Positions 1 to 6,969 of a DNA stretch of 40,038 nucleotides are shown piece after piece. Position 1 is the first letter of the stretch. Each line of letters begins with the position of its first letter. The position numbers and the translations under genes were made by a program. Where the stretch lies: the NCBI GenBank assembly GCA_003354045.1, contig PIVZ01000003.1, positions 1-40,038 of the forward strand, written 5' to 3'. The notes beneath the pieces are model-generated. The model worked only from the letters and a program-made list of their open reading frames with translations, ran no database searches and was not told the DNA's origin. Source of the stretch: a bacterium. Lineage in GTDB: Bacteria; Desulfobacterota; Binatia; UBA1149; CAITLU01.

Positions 1-165
1 AGGCGTACTCGGCGTCGGACTCGGCGGCGTACTCGGCGTCGGACTCGGCGGCGTCCTCGGCGGCGCACTCGGCGTACTCGGCGCGCTTGGCGGCGGACTT
101 GGCGTCGGACTCGGCGGCGCGCTCGGCGCGCTTGGCGGCGTACTCGGCGGCGCACTCGGCGCGCT
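1..165 (+). repeat. Codon-phased tandem repeat, left copy of the terminal overlap
   Basis: Short units of the form GCG-xxC-TCG are reiterated in frame and encode Ala/Ser with Tyr, His, Asp or Arg. Bases 74-165 are identical to the last 92 bases of the window. The upstream part matches 39886 onward but carries about 12 extra bases and a different unit order. The simplest reading is a circular or terminally redundant molecule cut inside this repeat, with a real or assembly-derived difference in repeat number. Confidence 0.85.
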
Positions 166-272
166 CGGCGGCTGACTCGGCGGCGTACTCGGCGCGCTCG
201 GCGGCGGACTTGGCGGCGCGCCAATGGCAAACTACCCGCCTCTTCGAGTACCTCGACGGCACACGGTCGTGA
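3..272 (+). CDS. C-terminal part of the Ala/Ser-repeat phage protein (partial, continues from the right end)
   Basis: The frame is open from base 3 and matches the frame of the gene that runs off the right end, so this is the 3' part of that gene. It encodes a helical repeat (units such as AAYSA, ASDSA, ARSAA) followed by a non-repetitive tail ending WQTTRLFEYLDGTRS. A tail of this kind, ending in a Trp-Gln...Leu-x-Glu-Tyr-Leu segment after an Ala-rich repeat, is typical of a widespread phage/actinobacterial family whose role is unknown. The stop TGA overlaps the GTG start of the next gene. Codon choice in the repeat is almost invariant (GCG, TCG), which keeps the DNA itself repetitive and prone to slippage. 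Confidence 0.8.
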   Translation, partial: AYSASDSAAYSASDSAASSAAHSAYSARLAADLASDSAARSARLAAYSAAHSARSAADSAAYSARSAADLAARQWQTTRLFEYLDGTRS

Positions 273-481
273 AGCGAACCGAATTCATCCCGCGCGAAGG
301 CGAACGCTCACCCCCGCGAGTGGGTCGGAGCGGTGGCAGACACCCGTTGCTGTCCCGCGACGACGACCGGCCCGCTCGCATTCGGAACTGGTTCACATGG
401 CTCTTCACCGATGGTCGGGGGAGGGGAGGCGGCATCAGTGGGCTGGGAGAGGCTGCTGATGCCGCTGTGGAGGACGAATGA
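269..481 (+). CDS. Small hypothetical protein, 70 aa
   Basis: A GTG start at 269 overlaps the upstream stop as GTGA, and the stop overlaps the next ATG as ATGA. This coupled position is the main support. An ATG at 224 in the same frame would overlap the upstream gene by 49 bases and is less likely. The product is basic in the first half (many Arg, Pro), then has WFTWLFTDG and a Gly-rich acidic end. No family recognised; no signal peptide. Confidence 0.55.
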   Translation: MKRTEFIPREGERSPPRVGRSGGRHPLLSRDDDRPARIRNWFTWLFTDGRGRGGGISGLGEAADAAVEDE

Positions 482-1308
482 AGGCACCTGAGTACGACGA
501 TGAGAAGGTTGCGCTGTCACCCAGCACGGGCGAAACGCTGATCGAAGAGTCACCGCTGCACGCCCACACGTTTCACCGGCTTCTCGGCGGCAAGCGGCGC
601 AAGGGCACGGGGGCGACTGACCTGGGCACACTATTCCACGCGCTGCTGCTCGAAGACGGCAAGGGTGTCGAGGTCATCGACGCGGACGCATTCCGGTCGA
701 ACGACGCAAAGGCCGCGCGGGATCTCGCTATCTCCAAAGGCCTCGTACCTGTCGTCAAGCCGAAGTACGAGGCCGCGCTCCCGGTCGTGGAGCGGATTCG
801 CGAGAACATGGCGAAGGCGGGGTTTCCGCAAGCGAGTGGCGCGTCTGAGGTCAAGGTGGAGTGGAAGGAAGCCGCCGAACCGCGCGATGTCGTCTGCCAC
901 GCACGCATTGACTGGCTGAGCGACGACTGGACACGGATCGTCGATCTCAAGACGACCGAGGGCAGCGTCCACCCGGATGCCTGCACGGCGAGCCTGTTCC
1001 GCTATGGCGGCGCGATGCAGGATGCCGCCTATCGCAGTGCCGTGACGACGCTCCATCCGGAACTTGCGGGTCGCGTGTCGTTCACGTTCTGGTTCGTCGA
1101 ACTGCGCGAGCCCTACGCGGTCACACCGATGGAAGCTGCGGGCTGTATGCGCGAGTTCGGCGAGTCGCGTTGGCAGCGGGCGATTGCGCTGTGGTCGCGT
1201 TGTCTGGAGAACGATGAGTGGCCCGGCTACGCGACATCCGGCCGACCGAACCCCGCCTATGTCCCCGCGTGGGCAATGGCGAAGGAAACGATGGAGGACG
1301 CAGCTTGA
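478..1308 (+). CDS. RecE-like PDDEXK exonuclease (DUF3799 / exodeoxyribonuclease VIII-type)
   Basis: 276 aa, the usual length for the phage exodeoxyribonuclease VIII-like PDDEXK family. Residues 13-31 have the family's N-terminal LSPSTGETLIEESPLH pattern (LSxS...SPxH). LFHALLLE (52-59) carries the conserved His. CHARIDWL (140-147) supplies a metal-binding Asp, and IVDLKTTEG (154-162) gives the D-x-K part of the active site. DAAYRSA (182-188) is the helix that follows it. Such enzymes resect dsDNA 5' to 3' for single-strand annealing recombination. The next gene, a RecA-like ATPase, is a common partner, so the pair probably forms the phage recombination module. ATGA/TTGA overlaps join it to both neighbours. 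Confidence 0.85.
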   Translation: MKAPEYDDEKVALSPSTGETLIEESPLHAHTFHRLLGGKRRKGTGATDLGTLFHALLLEDGKGVEVIDADAFRSNDAKAARDLAISKGLVPVVKPKYEAALPVVERIRENMAKAGFPQASGASEVKVEWKEAAEPRDVVCHARIDWLSDDWTRIVDLKTTEGSVHPDACTASLFRYGGAMQDAAYRSAVTTLHPELAGRVSFTFWFVELREPYAVTPMEAAGCMREFGESRWQRAIALWSRCLENDEWPGYATSGRPNPAYVPAWAMAKETMEDAA

Positions 1309-2231
1309 CCGACCGAACCTTCGACGCGAAACCCGCCACCCGAGAGCGCGTGCCGCTTCTCGTCGGACTCATGGGTCCGTCGGGCTGCGGGAAGACGATG
1401 AGCGCACTGCGCCTAGCGACCGGAATGCAGCGCGTCACCGACGGGGAAATCTACGTCATCGACACGGAGAGCCGCCGGGCGCTGCACTACGCGGACGACT
1501 TCGAGTTCCAGCACGTCCAGTTCGACGCGCCCTTCAGCCCGCTCGACTACCTCGCCGCCATCGAATTCTGCGTGTCGAAGGGCGCGAAGATCATCGTCGT
1601 GGACTCACTATCGCACGAACACGAAGGGCCGGGCGGCGTGCTGGAGTGGCATGACAAGGAGATGGGCGGCGACTTCAAGAAGTCGATGATCGCATGGCAG
1701 AAGCCCAAGGCGGCGCGACGGCGACTCATCAACAATGTTCTTCAGCTTGGCGTCAACGCGATCTGCTGCTTCCGCGCCAAGGAGAAGATGAAGATCATCC
1801 CCAAGAAGGAGCCCGTTCCGCTGGGCTGGATGCCAATTGCGGGCGAGGAGTTCCTGTACGAGCAAACCGTCAACTGCCTGCTCTACCCCGCGAGTGGCGG
1901 CGTGCCGACATGGAAGTCCGACGAGATCGGCGAGCGGGCGATGATGAAGTGCCCGCGCCAGTTCAACCACATCTTCGCGGATAGCCAACCACTCTCCGAA
2001 GACATCGGCCAACAGCTCGCCGAGTGGGCAGAGGGGTCGTCGGACGCGCCAAGCGAAGCGGAATTCGAGGCGCTGAAAGCCGCACTCGACCACGCCGAAT
2101 CAATCGCCGCGCTGGACTGCCTGTTGGCTGAGAACAGGTCGCTCCCGTGGACACCGAGCCAGCGCGAATTGATCCGCGAGGCATACACGAACCGGAAGGC
2201 CGAGTTGGCCGAGGAGCCCGCCGATGCCTGA
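1305..2231 (+). CDS. AAA/RecA-like ATPase, probable recombination partner (AAA_24/Sak4-type)
   Basis: TTG start at 1305 (TTGA overlap with the upstream stop) with GGAGG about 8 bases before it. An upstream ATG at 1218 would overlap the exonuclease by 90 bases in another frame and is rejected. The product is 308 aa: Walker A GPSGCGKT at 24-31, Walker B IIVVDSLSH at 96-104, then a long helical tail. This arrangement fits the AAA_24 group of phage ATPases next to RecE-like nucleases, some of which act like Sak4 annealing/RecA-like proteins. Role as recombinase or loader is inferred from fold and neighbour, not shown. Confidence 0.75.
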   Translation: MTDRTFDAKPATRERVPLLVGLMGPSGCGKTMSALRLATGMQRVTDGEIYVIDTESRRALHYADDFEFQHVQFDAPFSPLDYLAAIEFCVSKGAKIIVVDSLSHEHEGPGGVLEWHDKEMGGDFKKSMIAWQKPKAARRRLINNVLQLGVNAICCFRAKEKMKIIPKKEPVPLGWMPIAGEEFLYEQTVNCLLYPASGGVPTWKSDEIGERAMMKCPRQFNHIFADSQPLSEDIGQQLAEWAEGSSDAPSEAEFEALKAALDHAESIAALDCLLAENRSLPWTPSQRELIREAYTNRKAELAEEPADA

Positions 2232-2436
2232 GCCGAAGCCGAGTAATCCGTGCGTTATCAACAACGGCGGGACATCCAATGAGGATATCCACTTGCGCGA
2301 CCTCTTCGCGGCGGCGGCGCTGGCGGGGTACTGCGCGAACAGCGAATACGCAGAGTCACCCGAAACCGACCGGGCTACGTGGTCGTACATGGATGCCGAC
2401 GCCATGCTCGCCGAGCGCGAGAAGGAGAGCCGATGA
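2224..2436 (+). CDS. Small conserved phage protein (HLRDLFAAAALAG type), 70 aa
   Basis: Overlaps the ATPase by 8 bases and the next gene by ATGA. The centre reads HLRDLFAAAALAGYCAN, a pattern seen in many small early proteins of tailed phages (LRD-F-A--ALAG). The second half has a Trp and acidic/Lys helix (DADAMLAEREKES). Function of this group is unknown. Soluble, no signal peptide. Confidence 0.75.
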   Translation: MPEPKPSNPCVINNGGTSNEDIHLRDLFAAAALAGYCANSEYAESPETDRATWSYMDADAMLAEREKESR

Positions 2437-2627
2437 GCTGCGAAGGCTGCATGTACTGGTCGGAAATGGTCGCTGCGTGCGACGGTGGCGGTCCGGTCAA
2501 GGCACTGTGTATGCACGAAAGCACGAGGGGTTGGTCTTACGATAATCGCATGACATATCAGGGCTGCGCGGAAAAAGAGCCCGGCATCCCGCTTGACATG
2601 CCCGCATGGAGGAGAGCCGATGAGTAG
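2433..2627 (+). CDS. Cys-rich small protein, 64 aa
   Basis: Start ATG 2433 is chosen because it overlaps the previous stop (ATGA) and has AAGGAG just upstream; the in-frame start at 2379 lies inside the previous gene. Contains CEGCMYW near the N-terminus, then ACDGG, LCMH and QGCAEKE: five to six Cys that could bind a metal in a small zinc-ribbon-like fold. No named family. Next gene overlaps by 8 bases. Confidence 0.65.
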   Translation: MSCEGCMYWSEMVAACDGGGPVKALCMHESTRGWSYDNRMTYQGCAEKEPGIPLDMPAWRRADE

Positions 2628-3015
2628 CGTTACTGACGAAGTGTTCGGCGAGATATACGCAGCCTGCAAGCGTAAGGTGTCGAAGGACGTGCGGGAAGAA
2701 CTCCGCAGCCTGCGCGCAAAAGCCAAGAGACTCGAAAGGGTGGAAGCCGAGAACGCGAAGCTGCGCAAGGTGGCCGACGGAGCCGCGGGGGCAGCCAAGA
2801 ATGAACTCGACGCCGGTCGCAAGGCGCTCGCCAAAGATCGTGAGCATGTACGGAATGCGGCGCGAAAGGTGGCGCGTGCCGCTGCCGCTGTCGAGAAGCT
2901 AAAGAAGCTCAGCTTCTCGGCATTCATACACGAGCCCGATGTCTACTGGCAGACCGCCCGCAGCGCACGCCTTGGGATGGCAGCGGTGCGCAGGATGGTG
3001 AGGGTGAAGAAATGA
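2620..3015 (+). CDS. Coiled-coil hypothetical protein, 131 aa
   Basis: ATG 2620 follows GGAGGAGAG; the earlier in-frame ATG at 2593 lacks such a site and lies inside the preceding gene. Residues ~20-100 are an almost uninterrupted charged helix rich in Lys, Arg, Glu and Ala (REELRSLRAKAKRLERVEAE), predicted coiled coil. The C-terminal 35 residues (HEPDVYWQ... RRMVRVKK) are basic. No enzyme motif; unknown function. Confidence 0.65.
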   Translation: MSSVTDEVFGEIYAACKRKVSKDVREELRSLRAKAKRLERVEAENAKLRKVADGAAGAAKNELDAGRKALAKDREHVRNAARKVARAAAAVEKLKKLSFSAFIHEPDVYWQTARSARLGMAAVRRMVRVKK

Positions 3016-3401
3016 CCGACGACGCGCGGGCTGCGGCTGAGGCGATACAAAGGTTTCTTGATGATGACGTACTGCTACCAGAGGATGCTGAAGTTCTCAC
3101 CGAACCCATCCAGCGCCTCGCAATCGACCCCGCCGTCGAGGCTGCGCGGCGGGAGGACAAGGATGTAATGCTGGAAATGCGCAAGGCGCTGGAGTTGATG
3201 GAAAGCCTATTTGCAGCGCAACCACCACTCGCCGTGCCAGCTGCGCCCACTATGAAACACGAGAGCGGACTTGTTCCTGTCATGCAGGCGCGAAATAAAG
3301 TTCGCGCCGTGCTCCACGTTGGCACCCGCTCTCTCGAAGACCTGTTCATCGAACACGCGCATGAAGGTGATGGAGGGGGCGACGATGGCGAGGCTCTTTA
3401 G
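3012..3401 (+). CDS. Hypothetical protein with PAVEAARRE segment, 129 aa
   Basis: ATGA overlap with the upstream gene. Acidic helical N-terminus, then the segment DPAVEAARRE that recurs in the next gene, then a Pro/Ala linker and an acidic Gly-rich end. The shared segment is also conserved at DNA level (near 3131 and 3757), pointing to duplication or modular exchange between neighbouring genes. Function unknown. Confidence 0.65.
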   Translation: MTDDARAAAEAIQRFLDDDVLLPEDAEVLTEPIQRLAIDPAVEAARREDKDVMLEMRKALELMESLFAAQPPLAVPAAPTMKHESGLVPVMQARNKVRAVLHVGTRSLEDLFIEHAHEGDGGGDDGEAL

Positions 3402-3909
3402 ACATCATTCAGAGCTGACCGATGGCGTTGGCAGGTGTTCTGTTCCGGCATGGAGCGGTGGTTGCCCCGCTGGCTTCTGCGACGAGGACGCTTACGGGAA
3501 GCACGAAGGTCGCACGCCCAGCTACGACGGCTACGTGCCAGCCCTTGCGTGTTACCGGCACGGCGGTCCCAAGGAGAATCAAGCCAAGAAAGAGACAAGC
3601 GAAACAGTCCACGTCGTATTCGACGGCCCGCCGGGTCCGGTTGCTGGTCGATTCGTCGAACTGGAGACGCCCGAAGGTGTCGGCCTGAGTCGCGGCAAGT
3701 GGGTAGACCGTGGCGACGGCATGTGGGCGCTGGAGTTGGAACTTGCTGTCGCCCCTGCCGTCGAGGCTGCCCGCCGCGAGGGGGCGGAGGCGATGCGGGA
3801 GGCGGCGGCTGAGCAGGCATCCGATTTCATCTTCAACGAGGAGGCAGTAGCCGCAATCCGCGCCCTCCCCCTCCCCGCCGGAAGGAGCGAAGACGATGCC
3901 GAGGGTTAG
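3385..3909 (+). CDS. Hypothetical protein with Cys/His N-terminus and PAVEAARRE segment, 174 aa
   Basis: ATG 3385 is preferred (GGAGGGGG 5-12 bases upstream); ATG 3370 is an alternative. The N-terminal 50 residues hold C-x(7)-C-x(3)-C and a further ACYRHGGP, a possible metal site. The middle (VVFDGPPGPVAGRFVELE... GMWALELELA) looks like a small beta domain. The C-terminal third repeats the PAVEAARRE motif followed by an alpha region ending IRALPLPAG, a pattern common in phage early proteins of unknown role. Overlaps the next gene by 14 bases. Confidence 0.65.
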   Translation: MARLFRHHSELTDGVGRCSVPAWSGGCPAGFCDEDAYGKHEGRTPSYDGYVPALACYRHGGPKENQAKKETSETVHVVFDGPPGPVAGRFVELETPEGVGLSRGKWVDRGDGMWALELELAVAPAVEAARREGAEAMREAAAEQASDFIFNEEAVAAIRALPLPAGRSEDDAEG

Positions 3910-4441
3910 CGACGAGTTGTTGAGGCGAGAAGTCGGGCGATATAGTGGGTCGCTACATTCAGACCTCGCCCTCGACCTCCAGGACGCCCGCCGCGAACTC
4001 GCCGAGATTCAGGGGGCCGTTGCGTATGCACACGGCAGACTTGAACGGTATGCACACGGCAGACTTGAACGAGAAGCCGCCTGCCCGCAACCAGAGCACA
4101 TGGCTGATAGCCTTCGGATGCTCGCAGACGAGAGGGCCGCGTGGATCGAGGTTGCGATCGAGCACAATCAACAGTGCGCACAATTGAACCCCACATCGAA
4201 ACCCAGACACCCCCAGCAGGAAGCATGTTCGGAGTGCCGCACTCATCACCCCAATGGCTGGGCCTGTCCAAAACTCCTTGCTGCAACGGAACGCGAACTC
4301 GCCGAGGCTCTGGAAAAGATCGTTCTGCTTAACCGTTTCTGCGAAGCGGCTGGAGCAGAAGCTTACGCGATGGAGAACGGCATGGAGTCCGTAGGGCAGG
4401 CGTGTGCGTTCTTGATCTCAGACGCCGAGGCCAAGCCATGA
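3896..4441 (+). CDS. Hypothetical helical protein with internal tandem duplication, 181 aa
   Basis: Mostly helical and charged; a central SECRTHHPNGWACP segment offers two Cys and two His. Residues 44-59 are two exact copies of YAHGRLER, produced by a 24-bp tandem duplication. The repeat keeps the frame. No family recognised. Coupled to both neighbours by overlaps. Confidence 0.6.
   Translation: MPRVSDELLRREVGRYSGSLHSDLALDLQDARRELAEIQGAVAYAHGRLERYAHGRLEREAACPQPEHMADSLRMLADERAAWIEVAIEHNQQCAQLNPTSKPRHPQQEACSECRTHHPNGWACPKLLAATERELAEALEKIVLLNRFCEAAGAEAYAMENGMESVGQACAFLISDAEAKP
4025..4072 (+). repeat. Perfect 24-bp tandem duplication inside a CDS
   Basis: Two adjacent 24-bp copies (4025-4048 and 4049-4072) differ only in the last base. 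They encode YAHGRLER twice. The near-absence of divergence suggests a recent slippage event. Confidence 0.9.
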
Positions 4442-4737
4442 AGGACACACTCAAAGAAATCGGCGCGCAGATAGCCCACCTGCTGCTGTGCATGTTGGTA
4501 CTCGCCCCCGTCGTCTTCATGCCCGGCGCGTGGCGAATTCTCGGTGGAGCCATGAGTGGATACCTCGTCGGCTTCATTCGCGAGGACGCGCAGCATCGCA
4601 CGCCGGACCAGACGCCGGAAGGCTGGGGATGGTGGCTCAAGGGGCTGAACACGTACAGCGGCAGGCACAGGGACATGACGGCGTTTGCGCTGGGTGGGCT
4701 GATCGACGGGGCGCTTTATTGGAGGTTCTTGGGATGA
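4438..4737 (+). CDS. Membrane protein with conserved phage tail segment, 99 aa
   Basis: ATG 4438 overlaps the upstream stop (ATGA). Two hydrophobic stretches: residues ~10-32 (AHLLLCMLVLAPVVFMPGAW) and ~34-45, and a third weak one at the end (AFALGGLIDGALYW). Between them lies a polar segment rich in Trp and Gly (EGWGWWLKG) and TYSGRHRDM. Similar short inner-membrane proteins sit in many phage genomes without assigned function. Directly upstream of the secreted hydrolase. Confidence 0.6.
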   Translation: MKDTLKEIGAQIAHLLLCMLVLAPVVFMPGAWRILGGAMSGYLVGFIREDAQHRTPDQTPEGWGWWLKGLNTYSGRHRDMTAFALGGLIDGALYWRFLG

Positions 4738-5462
4738 AACTCGCCCTCGCCCTCATCACCGCCACGCTGCTTGCAGCGCCCACCGCCAACGCGAAGAACT
4801 GGCGTCACCGGCAGGTCGATCACGACGCCACGAAGCGAGTGCTGCTGATTGGGGACTCGATCACAGTGGGACAGGGCGCAAGCAACCGTAACCGAACATC
4901 GTATGCCGCCATATTGCGAAACAAACTACCGTCGCTAGAAATTGTCAACGCTGGTTGCGGCGGTGCCACCAGCGCAGACATCGTGCGGCAAACGCCAGGC
5001 CCGGCATGGGCATGTTCGATGCACGGAACTCTTTGGCCGTCGAAGATTGCTCCTGAGTTGCCGGCTGACGTGGTGATTATCGCCGTTGGATCTAACGACG
5101 TATGGGGTGCGTGGGAAGACGCGCTAATCGAACCAGAGGTCTACGAGGAGAATCTTCGCACGACGATAGGGATGCTCGACGGCGGTCCGGTGATCTTGCT
5201 CACGCCGCCGAAGTGGAAGGGCGCTCGCAGTTCCGTTGTGCTTGACGAACGACTCAGGGCGTACCGCGAGGCCATCTATCGCATTGCTTCAGACACGCTC
5301 TGGGTAGAAGTGGTCGATGTCTATGCGCTGCTGGAACCCGAGGACTTCGAGTGGATCTGGTGGCGAGCGTGGGGGCGCGGTGTCCATCCAAACGACAGCG
5401 GTCATGCGAAGATCGCGGCTGCACTGAATCGCGTCATATCGGCGCTTTTCTCAAAGCGATGA
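4734..5462 (+). CDS. Secreted SGNH/GDSL-family hydrolase
   Basis: ATG 4734 (ATGA overlap, GGAGG upstream) gives 242 aa with a Sec signal peptide at 1-20 ending APTANA-K. SGNH blocks are clear: GDSIT at 40-44 (nucleophile Ser42), Gly in NAGCGGATS (72-80), GSND at 119-122 and VHPNDSGH at 217-224 with His218. The Asp that normally sits three residues before the catalytic His (DxxH) is Arg here (GRGVHP), so it may use a Ser-His dyad or be weakened. The family includes esterases and O-deacetylases acting on lipids or glycans. Export suggests a target in the periplasm or cell surface, for example O-acetyl groups on peptidoglycan or polysaccharide; substrate is inference. Confidence 0.85.
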   Translation: MKLALALITATLLAAPTANAKNWRHRQVDHDATKRVLLIGDSITVGQGASNRNRTSYAAILRNKLPSLEIVNAGCGGATSADIVRQTPGPAWACSMHGTLWPSKIAPELPADVVIIAVGSNDVWGAWEDALIEPEVYEENLRTTIGMLDGGPVILLTPPKWKGARSSVVLDERLRAYREAIYRIASDTLWVEVVDVYALLEPEDFEWIWWRAWGRGVHPNDSGHAKIAAALNRVISALFSKR

Positions 5463-5602
5463 AGCTCGCCCTCGCTCTCCTGCTCCTCGGCTGCTCGCCG
5501 CCATCGTTGCCGTTTGGTGATGTCGCGGTCTGCACCAGCCGCTGCACAATGGACCCAGCGGTGCTGGAGGAGTGCCGGTGCGAGTGCCGGTGGGCTGACT
5601 AG
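5459..5602 (+). CDS. Tiny Cys-rich lipoprotein, 47 aa
   Basis: Overlaps the hydrolase stop. Signal sequence MKLALALLLLGC with Cys12 in a lipobox (LLGC), then a short mature part with six more Cys (CTSRC, CRCEC). It is the last gene of the rightward operon and its TAG shares a CTAG with the stop of the convergent gene. Probably lipid-anchored in the periplasm; role unknown. Confidence 0.6.
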   Translation: MKLALALLLLGCSPPSLPFGDVAVCTSRCTMDPAVLEECRCECRWAD

Positions 5603-5895
5603 CGAATGTCATGGAACGGCGGCAGGGCTGAGCAGACACCATCCTCAAGGTACGCGAGCCGCTCCCAGATCATTACGTTCTGCGTCGGCAGACCAGCCTC
5701 GTCCGGCCTGAACGCAATAGCGTAGGCAGCCGCATACTCGTCGGTCATGTCGCCGCGCGAGTCGAACCAGCGATCCTTCTCGCAGTCAGTCGTCCCGAGT
5801 CTTCCGCTTTGACAGCCAACGCTGGTAAGAGCCACGCACGCCACCGCGAGCAGACCAAGCAGATTGCGCCTTGTTGGATTCTTGCTGATCTTCAA
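5599..5895 (-). CDS. Lipoprotein, candidate outer spanin (Rz1-like)
   Basis: TTG start at 5895 preceded by GGAGGA at a 6-base gap; the open frame extends further upstream but without a comparable site. The product (98 aa) starts LKISKNPTRRNLLGLLAVAC and has a lipobox TSVGC near residue 28. Its start lies inside the preceding membrane gene in another frame, the classic embedded arrangement of Rz/Rz1. It is longer than typical Rz1 and not Pro-rich, with two later Cys, so a plain lipoprotein is possible. Confidence 0.55.
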   Translation of the reverse strand: MKISKNPTRRNLLGLLAVACVALTSVGCQSGRLGTTDCEKDRWFDSRGDMTDEYAAAYAIAFRPDEAGLPTQNVMIWERLAYLEDGVCSALPPFHDIR

Positions 5896-6010
5896 GCTGA
5901 TCCTCCGCGTGCTTCTTGTCGGCCTTGTCGCTGCCGAGGCTGACGAGGTAGATGCCGAACCCAACGACCACCACTAGGATGCCAAGGAACAGCCCGAGTT
6001 CCGGGGTCAT
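5786..6010 (-). CDS. Single-pass membrane protein, candidate inner spanin (Rz-like)
   Basis: ATG 6010 overlaps the previous stop (ATGA). 74 aa: N-terminal transmembrane helix (LGLFLGILVVVVGFGIYLVSL, residues ~5-25), then a charged helix (DKADKKHAEDQLEDQQESNK). This N-in/C-out layout plus an overlapping lipoprotein gene fits an i-spanin, though it is short for one. Located in the lysis cluster after the endolysin. Confidence 0.55.
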   Translation of the reverse strand: MTPELGLFLGILVVVVGFGIYLVSLGSDKADKKHAEDQLEDQQESNKAQSAWSARGGVRGSYQRWLSKRKTRDD

Positions 6011-6204
6011 CCGTTCTTCGACTTGCCGGTGTTCCGAGCGAGCCAGTTGATTGCGTCGAGCGCCTTCTGCGTCCACACATCATCTGCCGTATTCGGCGTG
6101 AGCGTTGCGAGTTGTGCGAATGCTCCGACAATCGCCAAGAGCGACATCAGAATGAGCCCCGCGTTTTCCATGATGAACGAGCCTGCCGCGATGAGTGCTT
6201 CCAT
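6007..6204 (-). CDS. Small membrane protein, candidate holin
   Basis: 65 aa with a hydrophobic span at ~12-34 (ENAGLILMSLLAIVGAFAQLATL), then TPNTADD and an amphipathic tail ending LARNTGKSKNG. A T-P-N-x-x-D-D turn after one membrane span occurs in several holin-like phage proteins. Position between endolysin and spanin candidates supports a lysis role. Family assignment is tentative. Confidence 0.5.
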   Translation of the reverse strand: MEALIAAGSFIMENAGLILMSLLAIVGAFAQLATLTPNTADDVWTQKALDAINWLARNTGKSKNG

Positions 6205-6213
6205 GCTGTTCTC

Positions 6214-6462
6214 CTAGCTGTTCAGGGTGAATGTCGTAGTGGTGGGATTGGACACTTCGCCACATGTCCAGAACGGCTGCACGGTCGTCGTGCTGGGTGT
6301 CACCCACCAAGGGTTGACCCAAGTCGGAGACTGGTAAATCGCGGTTGGCTGCACTTCTTTGAGTTTCTCTTGGATGCGCTTCCACTGCTTCTCGCTCGGA
6401 GCGCCCTTCATGGACTCTGTGAATCCGTCGAGCCACGCTTTGAATTCTTCGATTGTGTCCAT
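6214..6462 (-). CDS. Conserved small phage protein next to the lysis genes, 82 aa
   Basis: N-terminal half is an amphipathic helix pair (FKAWLDGFTESM... EKQWKRIQEKLKEV), a pattern common near phage endolysins. C-terminal half is Trp/Thr/Pro-rich (WVNPWWVTPSTTT) and may form beta strands. No catalytic motif; possibly a virion or lysis accessory protein. Preceded by AGGAGAACAGC before the ATG. Confidence 0.6.
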   Translation of the reverse strand: MDTIEEFKAWLDGFTESMKGAPSEKQWKRIQEKLKEVQPTAIYQSPTWVNPWWVTPSTTTVQPFWTCGEVSNPTTTTFTLNS

Positions 6463-6471
6463 GCTGTTCTC

Positions 6472-6969
6472 CTATTTCTGAAACGCTTCCGTGAGGTGCA
6501 TCAGCCGCCGCATCCAGCCCTTGAGAAATACCAGAGATGCCGGGCGACGGCGAACGATCCGAATGAAGTTGCTGAGCCGCTGATCGGTGACGTGCTTGGC
6601 GATGGACGTAGGGTGGGATCTCCCGAGAGCACGCATCGTCTTAGGGCCGAACTTGCCGTCTGGGGTCGCCCCAATCGACCGCTGTAGCGCCTTCGTTGCC
6701 ACCTTGGTCCCTGAGTTCACGGCGTAGTCGAATACGGCGAGAGAGGCCGGATACGCGATGCGGTCACAGCGGCACGGAATCCAGTAGTCCTTCTCGTAAA
6801 TCGCTTCTGCTTCGGCGAGCGTCAGATTGGGAATGTCCACGTCCTTGTGCGCTCGCTGCGAGATGCCGAAGTTGGTTCTGCCGCCGGGGTCCGACGGATG
6901 ATCGACGTACCCGCCTTCTCGGCTGATAACGAAGTCGATACAGCGCCGCCATGACGGTCCCATCGTCAA
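6472..6969 (-). CDS. GH108-family endolysin (N-acetylmuramidase)
   Basis: 165 aa, normal for the family. Residues 18-38 match the GH108 signature E-G-G-Y-x(3)-P-x-D-P-G-G-x-T-N-x-G-I-S, with catalytic Glu18. Residues ~74-110 (VFDYAVNSG... LQRSIGATPDGKFGP) form the C-terminal peptidoglycan-binding region. It cleaves the glycan backbone of peptidoglycan. No signal peptide, so release needs a holin. ATGA overlap with the upstream gene. Confidence 0.92.
   Translation of the reverse strand: MTMGPSWRRCIDFVISREGGYVDHPSDPGGRTNFGISQRAHKDVDIPNLTLAEAEAIYEKDYWIPCRCDRIAYPASLAVFDYAVNSGTKVATKALQRSIGATPDGKFGPKTMRALGRSHPTSIAKHVTDQRLSNFIRIVRRRPASLVFLKGWMRRLMHLTEAFQK

Noticed and set aside
1-272. CRISPR-like array from the regular short repeats
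   Set aside because: Repeats are codon-phased and encode an Ala/Ser protein continuous with a folded domain; there are no unique spacers.
1218-1304. Upstream ATG extension of the AAA ATPase
   Set aside because: It overlaps the exonuclease for 90 bases; TTG at 1305 has GGAGG and the same TTGA coupling style as neighbours.
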